Shown: positions 18,745 to 27,588 of the stretch, piece by piece
Layout of the letters: each line of letters opens with the position of its first letter
Numbering within the stretch: position 1 is the stretch's first letter
Assembly (NCBI RefSeq): GCF_900116105.1
Contig: NZ_FPAC01000003.1
Span: forward strand, 178,288-242,287
Source: Paenibacillus sp. 453mf
GTDB lineage: Bacteria > Bacillota > Bacilli > Paenibacillales > Paenibacillaceae
Reading direction: 5' to 3'
Length of the DNA stretch: 64,000 nt
Notes under the pieces: model-generated
What the model saw: the letters and a program-made list of their open reading frames with translations, nothing else
Told to the model about the DNA's origin: nothing
The model's database searches: none
Program-made: the position numbers and the translations under genes

Positions 18745-19637
18745 TATAGAATCACCTCTTCCTTTTGAGGGTTTTTGGTCAAATGCACAATTAATTGCTG
18801 AAGAGTGACTGGGGTTACGTCCAGATGTTTGCTCTCGGCTTGTTTACGGAAGTCCAGTATCCCTTCACTTCGCACCGTGACTTGAAGCATAGAACCTAGC
18901 GTCTCGGTGTGAAGGACCTTTTTGCCTTGAATGAATGCTTCCACATCCTGCTTCTTCCCTTTGATCGTATAAGCAGCTCCTCTTAGCTTCTCTGCCTCTT
19001 CACTGAGCAGAATTCGGCCGCCATCAATGACGATGACATGCTCAAGCATGGCGCTGATCTCATCAATGAGATGGGTTGATAAAATAATGGTGCGAGGATG
19101 CTCCATATAATCTTGAATCAGCCGGTCATAGAACATTTGTCTAGCGGTGGCATCCAGTCCGAGATAAGGCTCATCGAAGATGGTGAGCGGAGCACGACTG
19201 GCCAGCCCGACCACGATACCTACGGCAGAGAGCATCCCCCGGGACAGCTTCTTCACTTGACGTTTCAGGGGAAGATTGAACTCAGTAAGCAGCGTGTCTG
19301 CGAGCTTATGGTCCCAATTCGGAAATTGGTAGGAAGCGATGGATATTACATCTCTGATCCGGAAGGAATCCGGATATTTCTGGCTCTCTTTAATAAAGCA
19401 TGTTTGATTCAGTACCTTGGCATTCTCGTAGGGCTCCTCACCAAACACCCGCATTTCGCCGGACGTGGGGAATAACTGTGCAGTCAGGATGTGCATCAAG
19501 GTCGTTTTACCGGCTCCGTTCCTGCCCAGAAGTCCATATATTTTGTTTTCATCTATTTTCAAACTAATGTCATTTAACGCGGTAACATCTTTTCCGAAGC
19601 TTTTGGTCAGATGCCGGATTTCCACTATCGTCGTCAT
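18744..19637 (-). CDS. ABC transporter ATP-binding protein (YtrB-like)
   Basis: 297-residue ATPase: Walker A GLLGRNGAGKTTL, signature LSRGMLSAVGIV (LSRGM in place of LSGGQ, common in this subfamily), Walker B LTIFDEPYLGLD, and H-loop STHLIDEI. Start at ATG 19637 (GGGAGGAGAA 7 nt upstream) rather than the GTG at 19643. It follows the GntR gene by 2 nt and overlaps the permease gene by 1 nt. Confidence 0.92.
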   Translation of the reverse strand: MTTIVEIRHLTKSFGKDVTALNDISLKIDENKIYGLLGRNGAGKTTLMHILTAQLFPTSGEMRVFGEEPYENAKVLNQTCFIKESQKYPDSFRIRDVISIASYQFPNWDHKLADTLLTEFNLPLKRQVKKLSRGMLSAVGIVVGLASRAPLTIFDEPYLGLDATARQMFYDRLIQDYMEHPRTIILSTHLIDEISAMLEHVIVIDGGRILLSEEAEKLRGAAYTIKGKKQDVEAFIQGKKVLHTETLGSMLQVTVRSEGILDFRKQAESKHLDVTPVTLQQLIVHLTKNPQKEEVIL

Positions 19638-19639
19638 TA

Positions 19640-20005
19640 TCACTTCTCCTCCCTTTGAATCATGATGGACAGCTCTTCTTTGCTAATACCGAGCTTGTGT
19701 GCTTCCTGGATCATCTTCGTGACATACTGCTCATAGAATTGCTCTCTGCGTTTCTCCATAACCATCCCCCTCGCGCCTTTGGCTACAAACATGCCGATTC
19801 CTCGTTTCTTGTACAGCACGCCTTGATCGACCAGCAGATTGACGCCTTTGGCGGCTGTGGCAGGATTAATCTGATAAAAAGAAGCAAACTGATTCGTTGA
19901 AGGGACCTGAGCTTCTTCTTCCAACCCACCTTCAATGATGTCGTCTTCGATTCGTTCTGCGATCTGTATAAAAATGGGGCGGTCATCATCCATTTGCAGT
20001 CCCAT
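19640..20005 (-). CDS. GntR-family repressor (YtrA subfamily)
   Basis: 121-residue protein with a GntR winged helix (DRPIFIQIAERIEDDIIEG; VPSTNQFASFYQINPATAAKGVNLL; LYKKRGIGMFVA) and only a short helical tail, which defines the YtrA subfamily that controls adjacent ABC transporters. AGGAGAGGTGG precedes the ATG. A 24-bp dyad lies just upstream and is the likely operator. Confidence 0.92.
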   Translation of the reverse strand: MGLQMDDDRPIFIQIAERIEDDIIEGGLEEEAQVPSTNQFASFYQINPATAAKGVNLLVDQGVLYKKRGIGMFVAKGARGMVMEKRREQFYEQYVTKMIQEAHKLGISKEELSIMIQREEK

Positions 20006-20023
20006 GTGCCACCTCTCCTCATT

Positions 20024-20073
20024 GGTTAGTTACTATTGTAATTAACCATACAAGCAACAAGGTAAGAAGTCAA
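20024..20073 (-). promoter_or_regulatory. promoter and dyad operator of the GntR-ABC operon
   Basis: On the minus strand TTGACT (20068-20073) and TATGGT (20045-20050) are 17 bp apart. A 24-bp dyad immediately downstream (20024-20047) has arms GGTTAATTAC and GTAACTAACC with one mismatch. The position suggests autorepression by the GntR protein. The remainder of the divergent gap to 20338 is AT-rich; a TATAAT near 20160 lacks a good -35 box. Confidence 0.6.
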
Positions 20074-20338
20074 CTATTTTACAAAAAATAGGCATTGTGT
20101 TGTCACGGTTGGACTTCATTCCATTCAAGTTATCGTTTCGGATTACAAAATTTAGGTGTAATATAATCTAACGTATTGTATAATGATTAACACGAATCAA
20201 CTGATTTCAAGTAATTAGTCACACTAATTTCGCAGAAAATATTACATTATTCATCATGAAGCCTTAGTAAATACGACGTTGTTCTGCTTCGATAGGCAGC
20301 TTCCCTGACATGAGAAAAAGACAAAAGGGGATGACGCT

Positions 20339-21796
20339 GTGCTGATTCCGTATCCAACGGAGCCGTTTTTTGATGAGATGTTTATGAAGGCAGGTGAGCC
20401 AAGGCTTCATTATGCCGAGTTCTATCGCAGACTAAGGCGTTTTACAGCCGAAGAGCTGAAGGAGAAGCATGAAACTGCACAGCTATCTTTTCTAAGACAA
20501 GGAATCACTTTTACGGTATACAACAATGAGATTGGTACCGAACGTGCGATGCCTTTTGATTTCATTCCCATCATCATTCCCCCTAGAGACTGGGAGCTGA
20601 TTGAGAGGGGGATGATTCAGCGTACAGAAGCCCTCAACCTCTTTTTGGAGGATATCTACGGAGAACAGCACATGATTCGCGACCGGCTCATTCCCAAAGA
20701 GTTAATTATGAACAACCCCTACTATTACCATAAGCAAGTGAAGGGAATTGACATTCCACTGAACAACCATATCTTCCTCGCGGGTATTGATCTGATTCGT
20801 GATGATCAGGGGAAATATCATATTCTCGAGGATAATCTGCGGAATCCATCCGGCATGTCCTATGTGTATCAGAACCGCTACGTGATGCGTCAGGTTTACC
20901 CTGAATTTTTTGCGCGGCACTCGATTCACCCGCTTGAACATCAGCTTGTTCATCTATATAAAGCTCTGCTCGACCATACACCGCAGTCTTTCGGCTTCTC
21001 CTCCTCTCCCTGTGCGGTGCTTCTGACTCCAGGCATGTATAATTCGGCTTATTATGATCATGTGTTCTTAGCCCAGCAGATGGGTATTCCATTAGTAGAG
21101 GGAAGAGACCTTACGGTGTTGGATGATATCGTATATATGAAGACGATTCGCGGACTTCGAAGGGTTGATATTATATATCGCCGCATCGACGATGATTTTC
21201 TCGATCCGCTTCATTTTCGCAAGGATTCTGTCCTTGGTGTTTCGGGTCTGCTCTCCGCTTATCGCAAAGGCAATGTTGCCATATTAAACGGCATTGGAAA
21301 CGGGATTGCCGATGACAAAGCAATCTATGCCTACGTCCCAGATATGATTCGTTATTATCTAAACGAAGACCCTATTCTGTCGAATGTTGAAACGTATCGT
21401 CTGACCGAACTCTCGGAGCGTGAGTGGGTGCTGGACCATCTGGAGGAGCTGGTCGTCAAGAACGTCGGTGCCTCCGGCGGCTATGATATGCTGATTGGTC
21501 CGCATGCTACAGGCGAAGAGATCGATAGGTTCAGGTTAAAAATCATGCAGCAGCCTCATCAGTATATCGCCCAGCCCACCATTCGATTGTCCAGAGCACC
21601 GTCCTTTCAGAACGAACGTTTTTATCCGTGTCATGTCGATTTGCGCGTATTCGTCATCCGGGGCCGGAACACGCATGTGCTTCCTGGCGGACTCTCGCGA
21701 GTTGCCCTTAAGGAGGGATCGCTTATAGTCAATTCTTCGCAAGGCGGCGGGGGAAAGGATACATGGATTCTGCGGAGAGAGGGAGGAGAGGTGTAG
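20339..21796 (+). CDS. circularly permuted ATP-grasp protein
   Basis: 485-residue member of the circularly permuted ATP-grasp family (formerly DUF404/DUF407). Typical stretches are YPTEPFFDEMF, IIIPPRDWELIERGMIQR, LNLFLEDIYG, HILEDNLRNPSGMSYV, DIIYRRIDDDFLDP, NGIGNGIADDKAIYAYVP and VVKNVGASGGYDM. The family is predicted to ligate an amino acid or peptide to an acceptor. The start is GTG with AAAAGGGG 8 nt upstream. It leads a tight three-gene operon with alpha-E and transglutaminase-like genes. Confidence 0.93.
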   Translation: MLIPYPTEPFFDEMFMKAGEPRLHYAEFYRRLRRFTAEELKEKHETAQLSFLRQGITFTVYNNEIGTERAMPFDFIPIIIPPRDWELIERGMIQRTEALNLFLEDIYGEQHMIRDRLIPKELIMNNPYYYHKQVKGIDIPLNNHIFLAGIDLIRDDQGKYHILEDNLRNPSGMSYVYQNRYVMRQVYPEFFARHSIHPLEHQLVHLYKALLDHTPQSFGFSSSPCAVLLTPGMYNSAYYDHVFLAQQMGIPLVEGRDLTVLDDIVYMKTIRGLRRVDIIYRRIDDDFLDPLHFRKDSVLGVSGLLSAYRKGNVAILNGIGNGIADDKAIYAYVPDMIRYYLNEDPILSNVETYRLTELSEREWVLDHLEELVVKNVGASGGYDMLIGPHATGEEIDRFRLKIMQQPHQYIAQPTIRLSRAPSFQNERFYPCHVDLRVFVIRGRNTHVLPGGLSRVALKEGSLIVNSSQGGGGKDTWILRREGGEV

Positions 21797-22798
21797 ATGC
21801 TGAGCAGGGTAGCGGATTGTTTATATTGGATGTCTCGTAATATTGAACGGGCAGAGAGCAACGCGCGTATACTGAATGTACAATTCATTCAGATGCTGGA
21901 AGCCTCAGAGGAAGAGATTCTTGCCAAGCATGACTGGGAGATGATCTTCGAAATCTGTGCCCGGACCGATCTGTTCCATGAAGCGATGCAAGAGCGGATG
22001 GGGTCCGATCAAGCATTTATACAACAGCTCGTATACGCAAGGACCAATGCTAATTCTGTCGTGAACTGTGTCCAATATGCAAGGGAGAATGCGAGAATGA
22101 CGAGGACCCAGCTCCCGGATGACCTATGGGAGATCTGGAACGACGTTTATTTGGATATGAGCAGCATGAACAGAGGGGAAGATATCGATAGCAGAGATGT
22201 GAAGCGCTGCCTTGAGCGGACGAAGATTGCTTCCCTTACGGCTAGAGGAATTATCGAATCTTCGATGTCACGCGGACCTGCCTATCATATGATCAACATC
22301 GGCAAATGGCTCGAACAAGCAGAGAAGACAGCTCGAATTCTGGATGTGGTGAGCAGCTATATCTATGCAGATCCGGCCTGCAGAGGACAAGGAGAATCGT
22401 ATTACTGGCGTCTTGCCCTGCAATTCGCAAATGGATATGAAGCATTTCTGAAGCGTCATCCACCGGCCATGGAACCGGGTGCGATTCTCGGCTTTCTCGT
22501 CGCGGATGATGCTTATCCCAAATCGATTCGTTACTGCATAAGCCAGGTGCGTGAGTCTGTTCAAATTCTGGAGTATGGCAGAGTATCTCATTATTCTTGG
22601 GAGATGTATGCTTCCCTCGATGATCTGCTGGGCATGCTGGATGAGGTCAGTATCACTGAACTGAGAGGACCGGAGCTGGACTTCTTCCTCAGCCAGTTTC
22701 AAGAGAAGTGCAGGGAGATCGGGCATGTGTTCTCGAAGACTTATTATTTAATAGATACAGGAGAGCGGCAGTTTCAATTACACTACGCAGGAGACTAG
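21797..22798 (+). CDS. alpha-E domain protein (DUF403)
   Basis: 333-residue all-helical protein. It starts directly after the stop of the ATP-grasp gene. The N-terminus MLSRVADCLYWMSRNIERAES and the conserved INIGKWLEQAEKTARILDV are family marks. The alpha-E domain always accompanies this ATP-grasp and the transglutaminase-like protein; its biochemical role is unknown, perhaps as scaffold or carrier for the ligase. Confidence 0.93.
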   Translation: MLSRVADCLYWMSRNIERAESNARILNVQFIQMLEASEEEILAKHDWEMIFEICARTDLFHEAMQERMGSDQAFIQQLVYARTNANSVVNCVQYARENARMTRTQLPDDLWEIWNDVYLDMSSMNRGEDIDSRDVKRCLERTKIASLTARGIIESSMSRGPAYHMINIGKWLEQAEKTARILDVVSSYIYADPACRGQGESYYWRLALQFANGYEAFLKRHPPAMEPGAILGFLVADDAYPKSIRYCISQVRESVQILEYGRVSHYSWEMYASLDDLLGMLDEVSITELRGPELDFFLSQFQEKCREIGHVFSKTYYLIDTGERQFQLHYAGD

Positions 22799-22802
22799 AG
22801 AA

Positions 22803-23669
22803 GTGATGAAATACAAAATTGTGCATACCAACACGTTTAAATATGACGATCCGGTGGATCAAAGCATGAATACGATCCGGCTGCGTCCGCTTGAGGATGA
22901 GTGTCAGCAGTTGATATCGTACCGAACAGATATCCATCCTTTGGCAGTGACGAAGGGGCATGAGGATGTGTGGGGAAATTATGTTGAAGAATTCTTCATC
23001 GCGGAACCTCATTCTTCTCTGGAAGTTATAACCACCTCCATTGTGACGGTGCAGCGGAGCCCTTTTTTACAAGAAATTCGGTATTCTCCTGAAATGAAGG
23101 CGTTATTCGAGTCCCCATTATATAAAGAGCATTATGCTGCTTATCTGGCGGAGACGGCTTATACGAAGCTATATATGGAGCAGGTTCAAGCGGCTCAGAA
23201 GGAAGCAGGCAGCATGAAGGATCCGCTCAGCTATGCAATACAAGTGATGGAGTATCTGTACACAAGCTTCACCTATGACAAAGACTTTACCAACGTAGAG
23301 ACAACGGCAGAGGCTGCTTTTGAACACAAAAAAGGCGTTTGCCAGGATTTTTCACATGTCATGCTGGGTATTCTGCGAGCTAGCGGCATTCCATCCCGTT
23401 ATGTGAGCGGCTATTTGTACGTAGGTGAGGATTCGGCGCTGAAGGGAGATGCTGCATCACATGCCTGGGTCGAGGTGATGGTGCCTGGCATAGGCTGGGC
23501 GGGTCTTGATCCGACGAATAATGTGGAGGCTCTATCTAATCATATAAGAGTAGGCACGGGCCGTGATTATGCAGATGTAAGTCCCTTGCAAGGGAAGTAT
23601 CGAGGTGGAGAGTCTACACTAGATGTCCGTGTGTCTGTACAGCTATTGGCGGAAAGTGCATCAAGCTGA
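22803..23669 (+). CDS. transglutaminase-like cysteine peptidase
   Basis: 288-residue protein with an N-terminal beta domain (YKIVHTNTFKYDDPVDQS) and a transglutaminase-like core whose catalytic triad is readable: Cys in KGVCQDFSHVML, His in ASHAWVEV, Asp in WAGLDPTNN. It starts 4 nt after the alpha-E gene. Proteins of this operon type are predicted to process the ATP-grasp product by peptidase or amidase action. Confidence 0.93.
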   Translation: MMKYKIVHTNTFKYDDPVDQSMNTIRLRPLEDECQQLISYRTDIHPLAVTKGHEDVWGNYVEEFFIAEPHSSLEVITTSIVTVQRSPFLQEIRYSPEMKALFESPLYKEHYAAYLAETAYTKLYMEQVQAAQKEAGSMKDPLSYAIQVMEYLYTSFTYDKDFTNVETTAEAAFEHKKGVCQDFSHVMLGILRASGIPSRYVSGYLYVGEDSALKGDAASHAWVEVMVPGIGWAGLDPTNNVEALSNHIRVGTGRDYADVSPLQGKYRGGESTLDVRVSVQLLAESASS

Positions 23670-23787
23670 GGAACAGAGAGAAATTCTGCTTAGAGGATTA
23701 TAGATGAGTAGGAATCGTTTCGGCTGGATGCACCATGGTTAATAAGAGGAGGGCACACAAAAGGTACAATAGAGAATAGGTGATAAC

Positions 23788-23925
23788 ATGACGAAGTGTC
23801 ACATTTGTGGAAAAAGTATAAACGATGTATTAGAGCATGTTGAACATATATTACGGGAATGTAGTCCGGTTCAGGCAGATCAAGCGCTGAAAGTAAATTA
23901 TGAGCAAGAGGTCACATACGATTAA
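23788..23925 (+). CDS. 45-residue CxxC mini-protein
   Basis: Short ORF starting MTKCHICGKSINDVLEHV with one CxxC pair and a later Cys; an AGGTG lies 5-6 nt before the ATG. The CHICG...H..H pattern resembles a small zinc finger. I do not recognise the family. It stands alone in an AT-rich stretch; expression is not shown by the sequence. Confidence 0.5.
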   Translation: MTKCHICGKSINDVLEHVEHILRECSPVQADQALKVNYEQEVTYD

Positions 23926-24002
23926 TCGCCTCATCTTGTATTATGATAAGAATAATCCAAGCTATAAATAATAAAAGCTAAAACCTGCCGAGGGCAGGTC
24001 AG

Positions 24003-24462
24003 CTTGTCGAGAAACCCGGTCTCTTTTTTCATAAGACGTTTCATTATGTATGGAGGAATGAAAATGCACGGTTGCTGTCATCAAGGCTTGTTCCTTGACA
24101 TTATGCAATCCGCGCAAACGGCAGTAGCGAAACCCATGAGCTCTTTGGCATCCGCGAATCTTCGCTCAATAGTTTCCTTTCGTTTTCGGTAGAGATATTT
24201 CCGAGATGTACTCAGCCGATTTTTCCGTACCCAGTCTTTGCTATCTTCCCAAACGTGTCGAGTTAGAACCTTTCCCGTGTTCTGAGACTGAGTACATTCT
24301 TTCAACATCGGCCAGACTTTGCACTTCTGCCGATCAGATGCATATTGTCGGTATCCTTTGCGATCTGTCGTGCGGTAAGTTAATTCCTGACCGGCTGGAC
24401 AGCGGTATGAATTTTGCTCCGCATCATACTCAAACTTCCATTTGGGAAATAAACCTTTTTAG
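24003..24462 (-). pseudogene. IS1182-family transposase remnant
   Basis: On the minus strand a degenerate C-terminal transposase segment reads YRCPAGQELTYRT, ECTQSQNTGKVLTRHVWED and YLYRKRKETIERRFADAKEL, the DDE-domain end of IS1182-type transposases, with the catalytic Glu in ETIERRFADAKE. A one-base deletion near 24131 shifts the frame: RYCRLRGLHNVKEQALMTA continues in another frame. A further shift is likely near 24440. The N-terminal two thirds are missing. No terminal inverted repeats were identified. Confidence 0.85.
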
Positions 24463-24483
24463 ACTGAAATCTTCTATGTGCAA

Positions 24484-25088
24484 TCACAGCAAAAATCCCC
24501 CGCTATAAGTATTTCTAGCTGTTTCTTGTACCAATCCCTGATTCTCTTCAAATTCTAGAGGGACCGTATCAAACATGGATTGAATTAGATCTTGGTGGTA
24601 AGAATTTAATGTATCTAGAGCTACTACTACTTTTTGTTTTGGGAAGTCGTAATATACTTTGGTTATATTTATACCCTTATCTTTTAAATTATCAATGTTA
24701 TCTACAATTTCCTGAACATATCTGAACAGTTGGTCTTCACTATATTCAACAATCTCATAAATCACTTCACCATTATTAAGTAAAGAAGAGCTCTCAATTT
24801 CTACTCTTCTGTCCATTTCAATTTCTTCTAAGCTAGTAAGAGACATCCCATACTTCTCCATAGAAGATTCATTCTTTACTAGAACTGAACTTGAACTTAC
24901 TAAATTAGTTTGAAAGCCAAACTCTTGTCTAAACTTCTCTTCTAATCCATATTTTTGATTTATAGATAGTTGATTTTCATATTCGCTTTGATCAGCATAA
25001 GATATTCCAGTTATTGATAATGAAAGCACTAAACTTATAATGAAAGCACTAAACTTATAATGAATGCAGTAGACTTTTTGAAATTCAT
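24484..25088 (-). pseudogene. secreted protein gene broken by a 20-bp tandem duplication
   Basis: The ATG at 25088 has GAGGAGG upstream and begins MNFKKSTAFIISLVLSL then stops. The cause is an exact 20-bp tandem duplication (25021-25040 and 25041-25060) in the signal-peptide coding region. Removing one copy restores MNFKKSTAFIISLVLSLSIT followed by GISYADQSEYENQ, a clean signal peptide, and a ~197-residue secreted protein. The rest of the frame is open to 24484. It has no recognised domain. The C-terminus abuts the transposase remnant and may be truncated. Confidence 0.7.
25021..25060. repeat. 20-bp exact tandem duplication
   Basis: TGAAAGCACTAAACTTATAA occurs twice back to back with no mismatch, with partial further copies at each edge (TGATAATGAA and TGAATGC). 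Since 20 is not divisible by three, copy number decides the reading frame of the gene it lies in. Confidence 0.95.
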
Positions 25089-25109
25089 GAGAACCTCCTC
25101 TTAAGGTTC

Positions 25110-25622
25110 CTATATGTCAATAATCTCTTTAGTACTAAAAATCATCTCTTTTGCTTCTTCAAAACTTGTCTCATCCGATTCAAAAATAGCACTGAGTATA
25201 ACATGGCCTTCTGATTTGCTTAACTCTTTTATTTGTGAATCAGTTAAAGTTATCTCGTATTCTTCCGTGTGCCATTGTTCCTTTGTTAAAATAGTTGTTA
25301 TACCTTCAGTGGTTGTCGCTCTTGGAGGAAGAATAGTCACTCCGTGAGTCTGAATATCAATCGTAAGAAATTTGTTAGCATGGAAAATTTCACTATCATT
25401 CTTATCCCCTACGTATTTTATGCTAGGTCTAAAAAGGAAAGTGTTTTCGTTCTTCTTTTCAACAGCTAGTTGAAGTTGATAATTCCCAATAATTTTGTTA
25501 GAAATTACTGAATTCCCCTCCTTTCGAATGTGATCTGGTGGACTTGATGAAATATCACTTGTAGAATCAGAACATCCAAATAATGAAAGACATAAGAATA
25601 GTATAACTGGCCAAAACTTCAT
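25110..25622 (-). CDS. predicted lipoprotein, unknown function
   Basis: 170-residue lipoprotein: signal MKFWPVILFLCLSLFGC with lipobox LFGC, then a Ser-rich linker and a beta-rich domain (YQLQLAVEKKNENTFLFRP). The ATG at 25622 has GGGAGGGAGG just upstream; a longer frame to 25700 lacks an SD. It is 21 bp upstream of the broken secreted-protein gene on the same strand and likely co-transcribed. I do not recognise a family. Confidence 0.75.
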   Translation of the reverse strand: MKFWPVILFLCLSLFGCSDSTSDISSSPPDHIRKEGNSVISNKIIGNYQLQLAVEKKNENTFLFRPSIKYVGDKNDSEIFHANKFLTIDIQTHGVTILPPRATTTEGITTILTKEQWHTEEYEITLTDSQIKELSKSEGHVILSAIFESDETSFEEAKEMIFSTKEIIDI

Positions 25623-25700
25623 GCCCCTCCCTCCCTTCTTAGTGGTCTTACTAAAATAGACGGTACAAAGAAGTAAAAAGTTTAAAAAAATGTAATCCAA

Positions 25701-26009
25701 TCATTTTTTTAATATGAGGTAGATGTCATTATTACAGATGAACCTAACATAGATAAATAAGTAAGTATTTAAATCCTTCCGTTTCTTTGATTGGGCTAGC
25801 AGGATAATGCAGATGTCACCCGATGCAGGGAATGAACAAGAAGCAAGTGTATGATCAAGCTCAAGCTATGATAAATCAGAAACTGCCAGGAGGGCAGGTT
25901 TTATGATATTTCATGTAATTTTGATCCAAAAGTGAACTTGTCCATGTTTCGGTCGGGGGGATAAAGCTATAATATCCTTATATCAACAGCACGTCTGGAG
26001 GCTTCCTCA
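25701..26009. other. 309-bp gap, AT-rich
   Basis: It contains a hairpin around CTGCC...GGGCAGG at 25882-25900, similar in sequence to one at 23985-24000, and otherwise nothing recognisable. A 24-codon frame at 25832-25906 has a poorly spaced SD and is not called. Confidence 0.4.
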
Positions 26010-26618
26010 ATGTACAGTTGGTCCGTCACGGATATCATGTCGTATTTCACGGAAGAAAATATCATAATGCTGCTCGAACGATTCCGTTCCTACGGACCGC
26101 TGCCCGGCATTCTAATCACATTCTTGAAATCCTTTATCCCACCGCTGCCAACCCTGCTGATCGTAGGAGCGAACGGCGTTGTTTATGGCTGGGCTGGATT
26201 CGTCTACTCGTGGATTGGCCTGGTGGGAGGCAGCTTCCTGACTTTTCTGATCATTCGCAGAATTGCACTGACTTCCTACATCCAGCGCTGGACGCAGAAG
26301 CCCAAGGTTCAGAAGAGCTTGCGATGGATACGCCGTAATGCGTTCAGTTACGTATTCCTGCTCGGGATGTTCCCGATGGGACCGTTTGTACTGGTGAACA
26401 TGGCGGCAGGGGCAGCTCAGATGCGTCCCGGACTATTCCTGCTGGCGGCAGGGGTCGGCAAAGGAATCATGATATTTTATGTGACCTATATCGGCACCAA
26501 TCTGGAGGAGATTATCCAGCATCCCCTCATTCTGGTTGGCGTCGTGCTGTTTATCATTTTGACCATTGTGGCAAGCAAGAGAGTAGAAGCCTATTACACT
26601 GAATCTTCTAATCGATAA
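26010..26618 (+). CDS. TVP38/TMEM64 (DedA-like) membrane protein
   Basis: 202-residue integral membrane protein of the VTT/SNARE-associated domain family. Hallmarks are LPGILITFLKSFIPPLPTLLIVGANG, YGWAGFVYSWIGLVGGSFLTF and the FPMGPFVLVNMAAGA turn. Related proteins move lipids across the bilayer; the substrate here is unknown. GGAGG SD. Its 3' end overlaps that of the convergent cupin gene by 25 bp. Confidence 0.92.
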   Translation: MYSWSVTDIMSYFTEENIIMLLERFRSYGPLPGILITFLKSFIPPLPTLLIVGANGVVYGWAGFVYSWIGLVGGSFLTFLIIRRIALTSYIQRWTQKPKVQKSLRWIRRNAFSYVFLLGMFPMGPFVLVNMAAGAAQMRPGLFLLAAGVGKGIMIFYVTYIGTNLEEIIQHPLILVGVVLFIILTIVASKRVEAYYTESSNR

Positions 26619-27115
26619 TAAGTGTGGAGCGGTCCGTTGATTCCGAATACGGGATCTTGATCAGGCAGAGGAACTTGCTTGATGTCCTGAAGAACCTTGG
26701 GCCGCTCTCCTGCTTCGCCTGTATAGGTATCATATTCGATTCCATCGGGATAACCGCCCACCACCTGAAAATCGCTGCTTGCTTCAATCTTCTTGTGGCC
26801 GGTGCCGGCAGGAAGAACGATGACATCTCCAGCAGAAGCAGTAACCATGATGCCTTTCTCCCCGCCGAGATGCAGCTTGACTGACCCGCTGATTACACCG
26901 AGGACCTCATGTGTATTGCTATGATAATGATGATAGGGAAATACGCCGCCCGTCCAGGTATTCTGCCAATTGTGGCTGTTGAATATGGATTCCATCTCCT
27001 GTTCTCTGCCTCTTAGAACGCCAGGATATAATAGAACAGGTAAATTCGGGTGGTTTGGAATGATACCATCATCCTCGAAGCGATAAGCCCGTGTCTTGAA
27101 CTGTGTTTGTGCCAT
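26594..27115 (-). CDS. cupin-domain protein
   Basis: 173-residue protein with a cupin barrel: YHHYHSNTHEVLGVISGSVKLHLGG is motif 1 (His cluster and Glu) and GDVIVLPAGTGHKKI is motif 2. The ATG at 27115 has AAGGAGG upstream; the longer frame lacks an SD. The ending YPDGIEYDTYTGE...PLPDQDPVFG is typical of YjlB-like single-domain cupins, whose role is unknown. Confidence 0.88.
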   Translation of the reverse strand: MAQTQFKTRAYRFEDDGIIPNHPNLPVLLYPGVLRGREQEMESIFNSHNWQNTWTGGVFPYHHYHSNTHEVLGVISGSVKLHLGGEKGIMVTASAGDVIVLPAGTGHKKIEASSDFQVVGGYPDGIEYDTYTGEAGERPKVLQDIKQVPLPDQDPVFGINGPLHTYYRLEDSV

Positions 27116-27251
27116 TTGAGATGTCCTCCTTCTATTTACTGTTGAAGGCCTTATATTAAACAAGCCATGAACAAGGGATATCCTCTGATCATGGCTTGCA
27201 GCTGTGTCACATAACGTTACTGCAGCTTATTTTTGGCCTGTTCTATTAGAA

Positions 27252-27404
27252 TTATGACTGCTTCAGATTATCCTCTGATCGAGGATTCCAGTTCTCGGCT
27301 TGAGGCTCCACGTCCTCATGCTTTTTCATTTTGTCTACTTGCTCCTTGGAGTCTTTCTCCTTGTCCGCTTGATTGCGTACCTCTTCGCTTGATGGTTGTT
27401 TCAT
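27252..27404 (-). CDS. 50-residue highly charged protein
   Basis: MKQPSSEEVRNQADKEKDSK and onwards: very hydrophilic, Lys/Glu/Asp/Gln rich, ending NWNPRSEDNLKQS; no Cys and no hydrophobic core, so probably disordered. The ATG has AAGGAGG 8 nt upstream, which decides this start over a longer frame to 27470. It resembles small acidic stress or spore-associated peptides of Bacillales, but I cannot name a family. Confidence 0.65.
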   Translation of the reverse strand: MKQPSSEEVRNQADKEKDSKEQVDKMKKHEDVEPQAENWNPRSEDNLKQS

Positions 27405-27588
27405 CGTGAATGCCTCCTTATTCAAATTGGATATAGTTATTACATACCCGGTTTGTAGAAAGGCAAACATGATGCTGAACAGGGCTTTACTAGGCTTGAG
27501 GGATAAATTAATATATTAGGAACTACATATGGAAAAATATAACTAAAGAGGATACAATAGCAGAGATACTTAACTGTGGAGGTACGTT

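Noticed and set aside
23985..24000. CCTGCC/GGCAGG hairpin read as a terminal inverted repeat of the IS remnant
   Set aside because: A similar hairpin occurs at 25882-25900 away from any transposase, and no matching repeat flanks the other end of the remnant.
25832..25906. 24-residue ORF MNKKQVYDQAQAMINQKLPG...
   Set aside because: The only SD-like bases touch the ATG and the 3' end falls in a hairpin; too little support.
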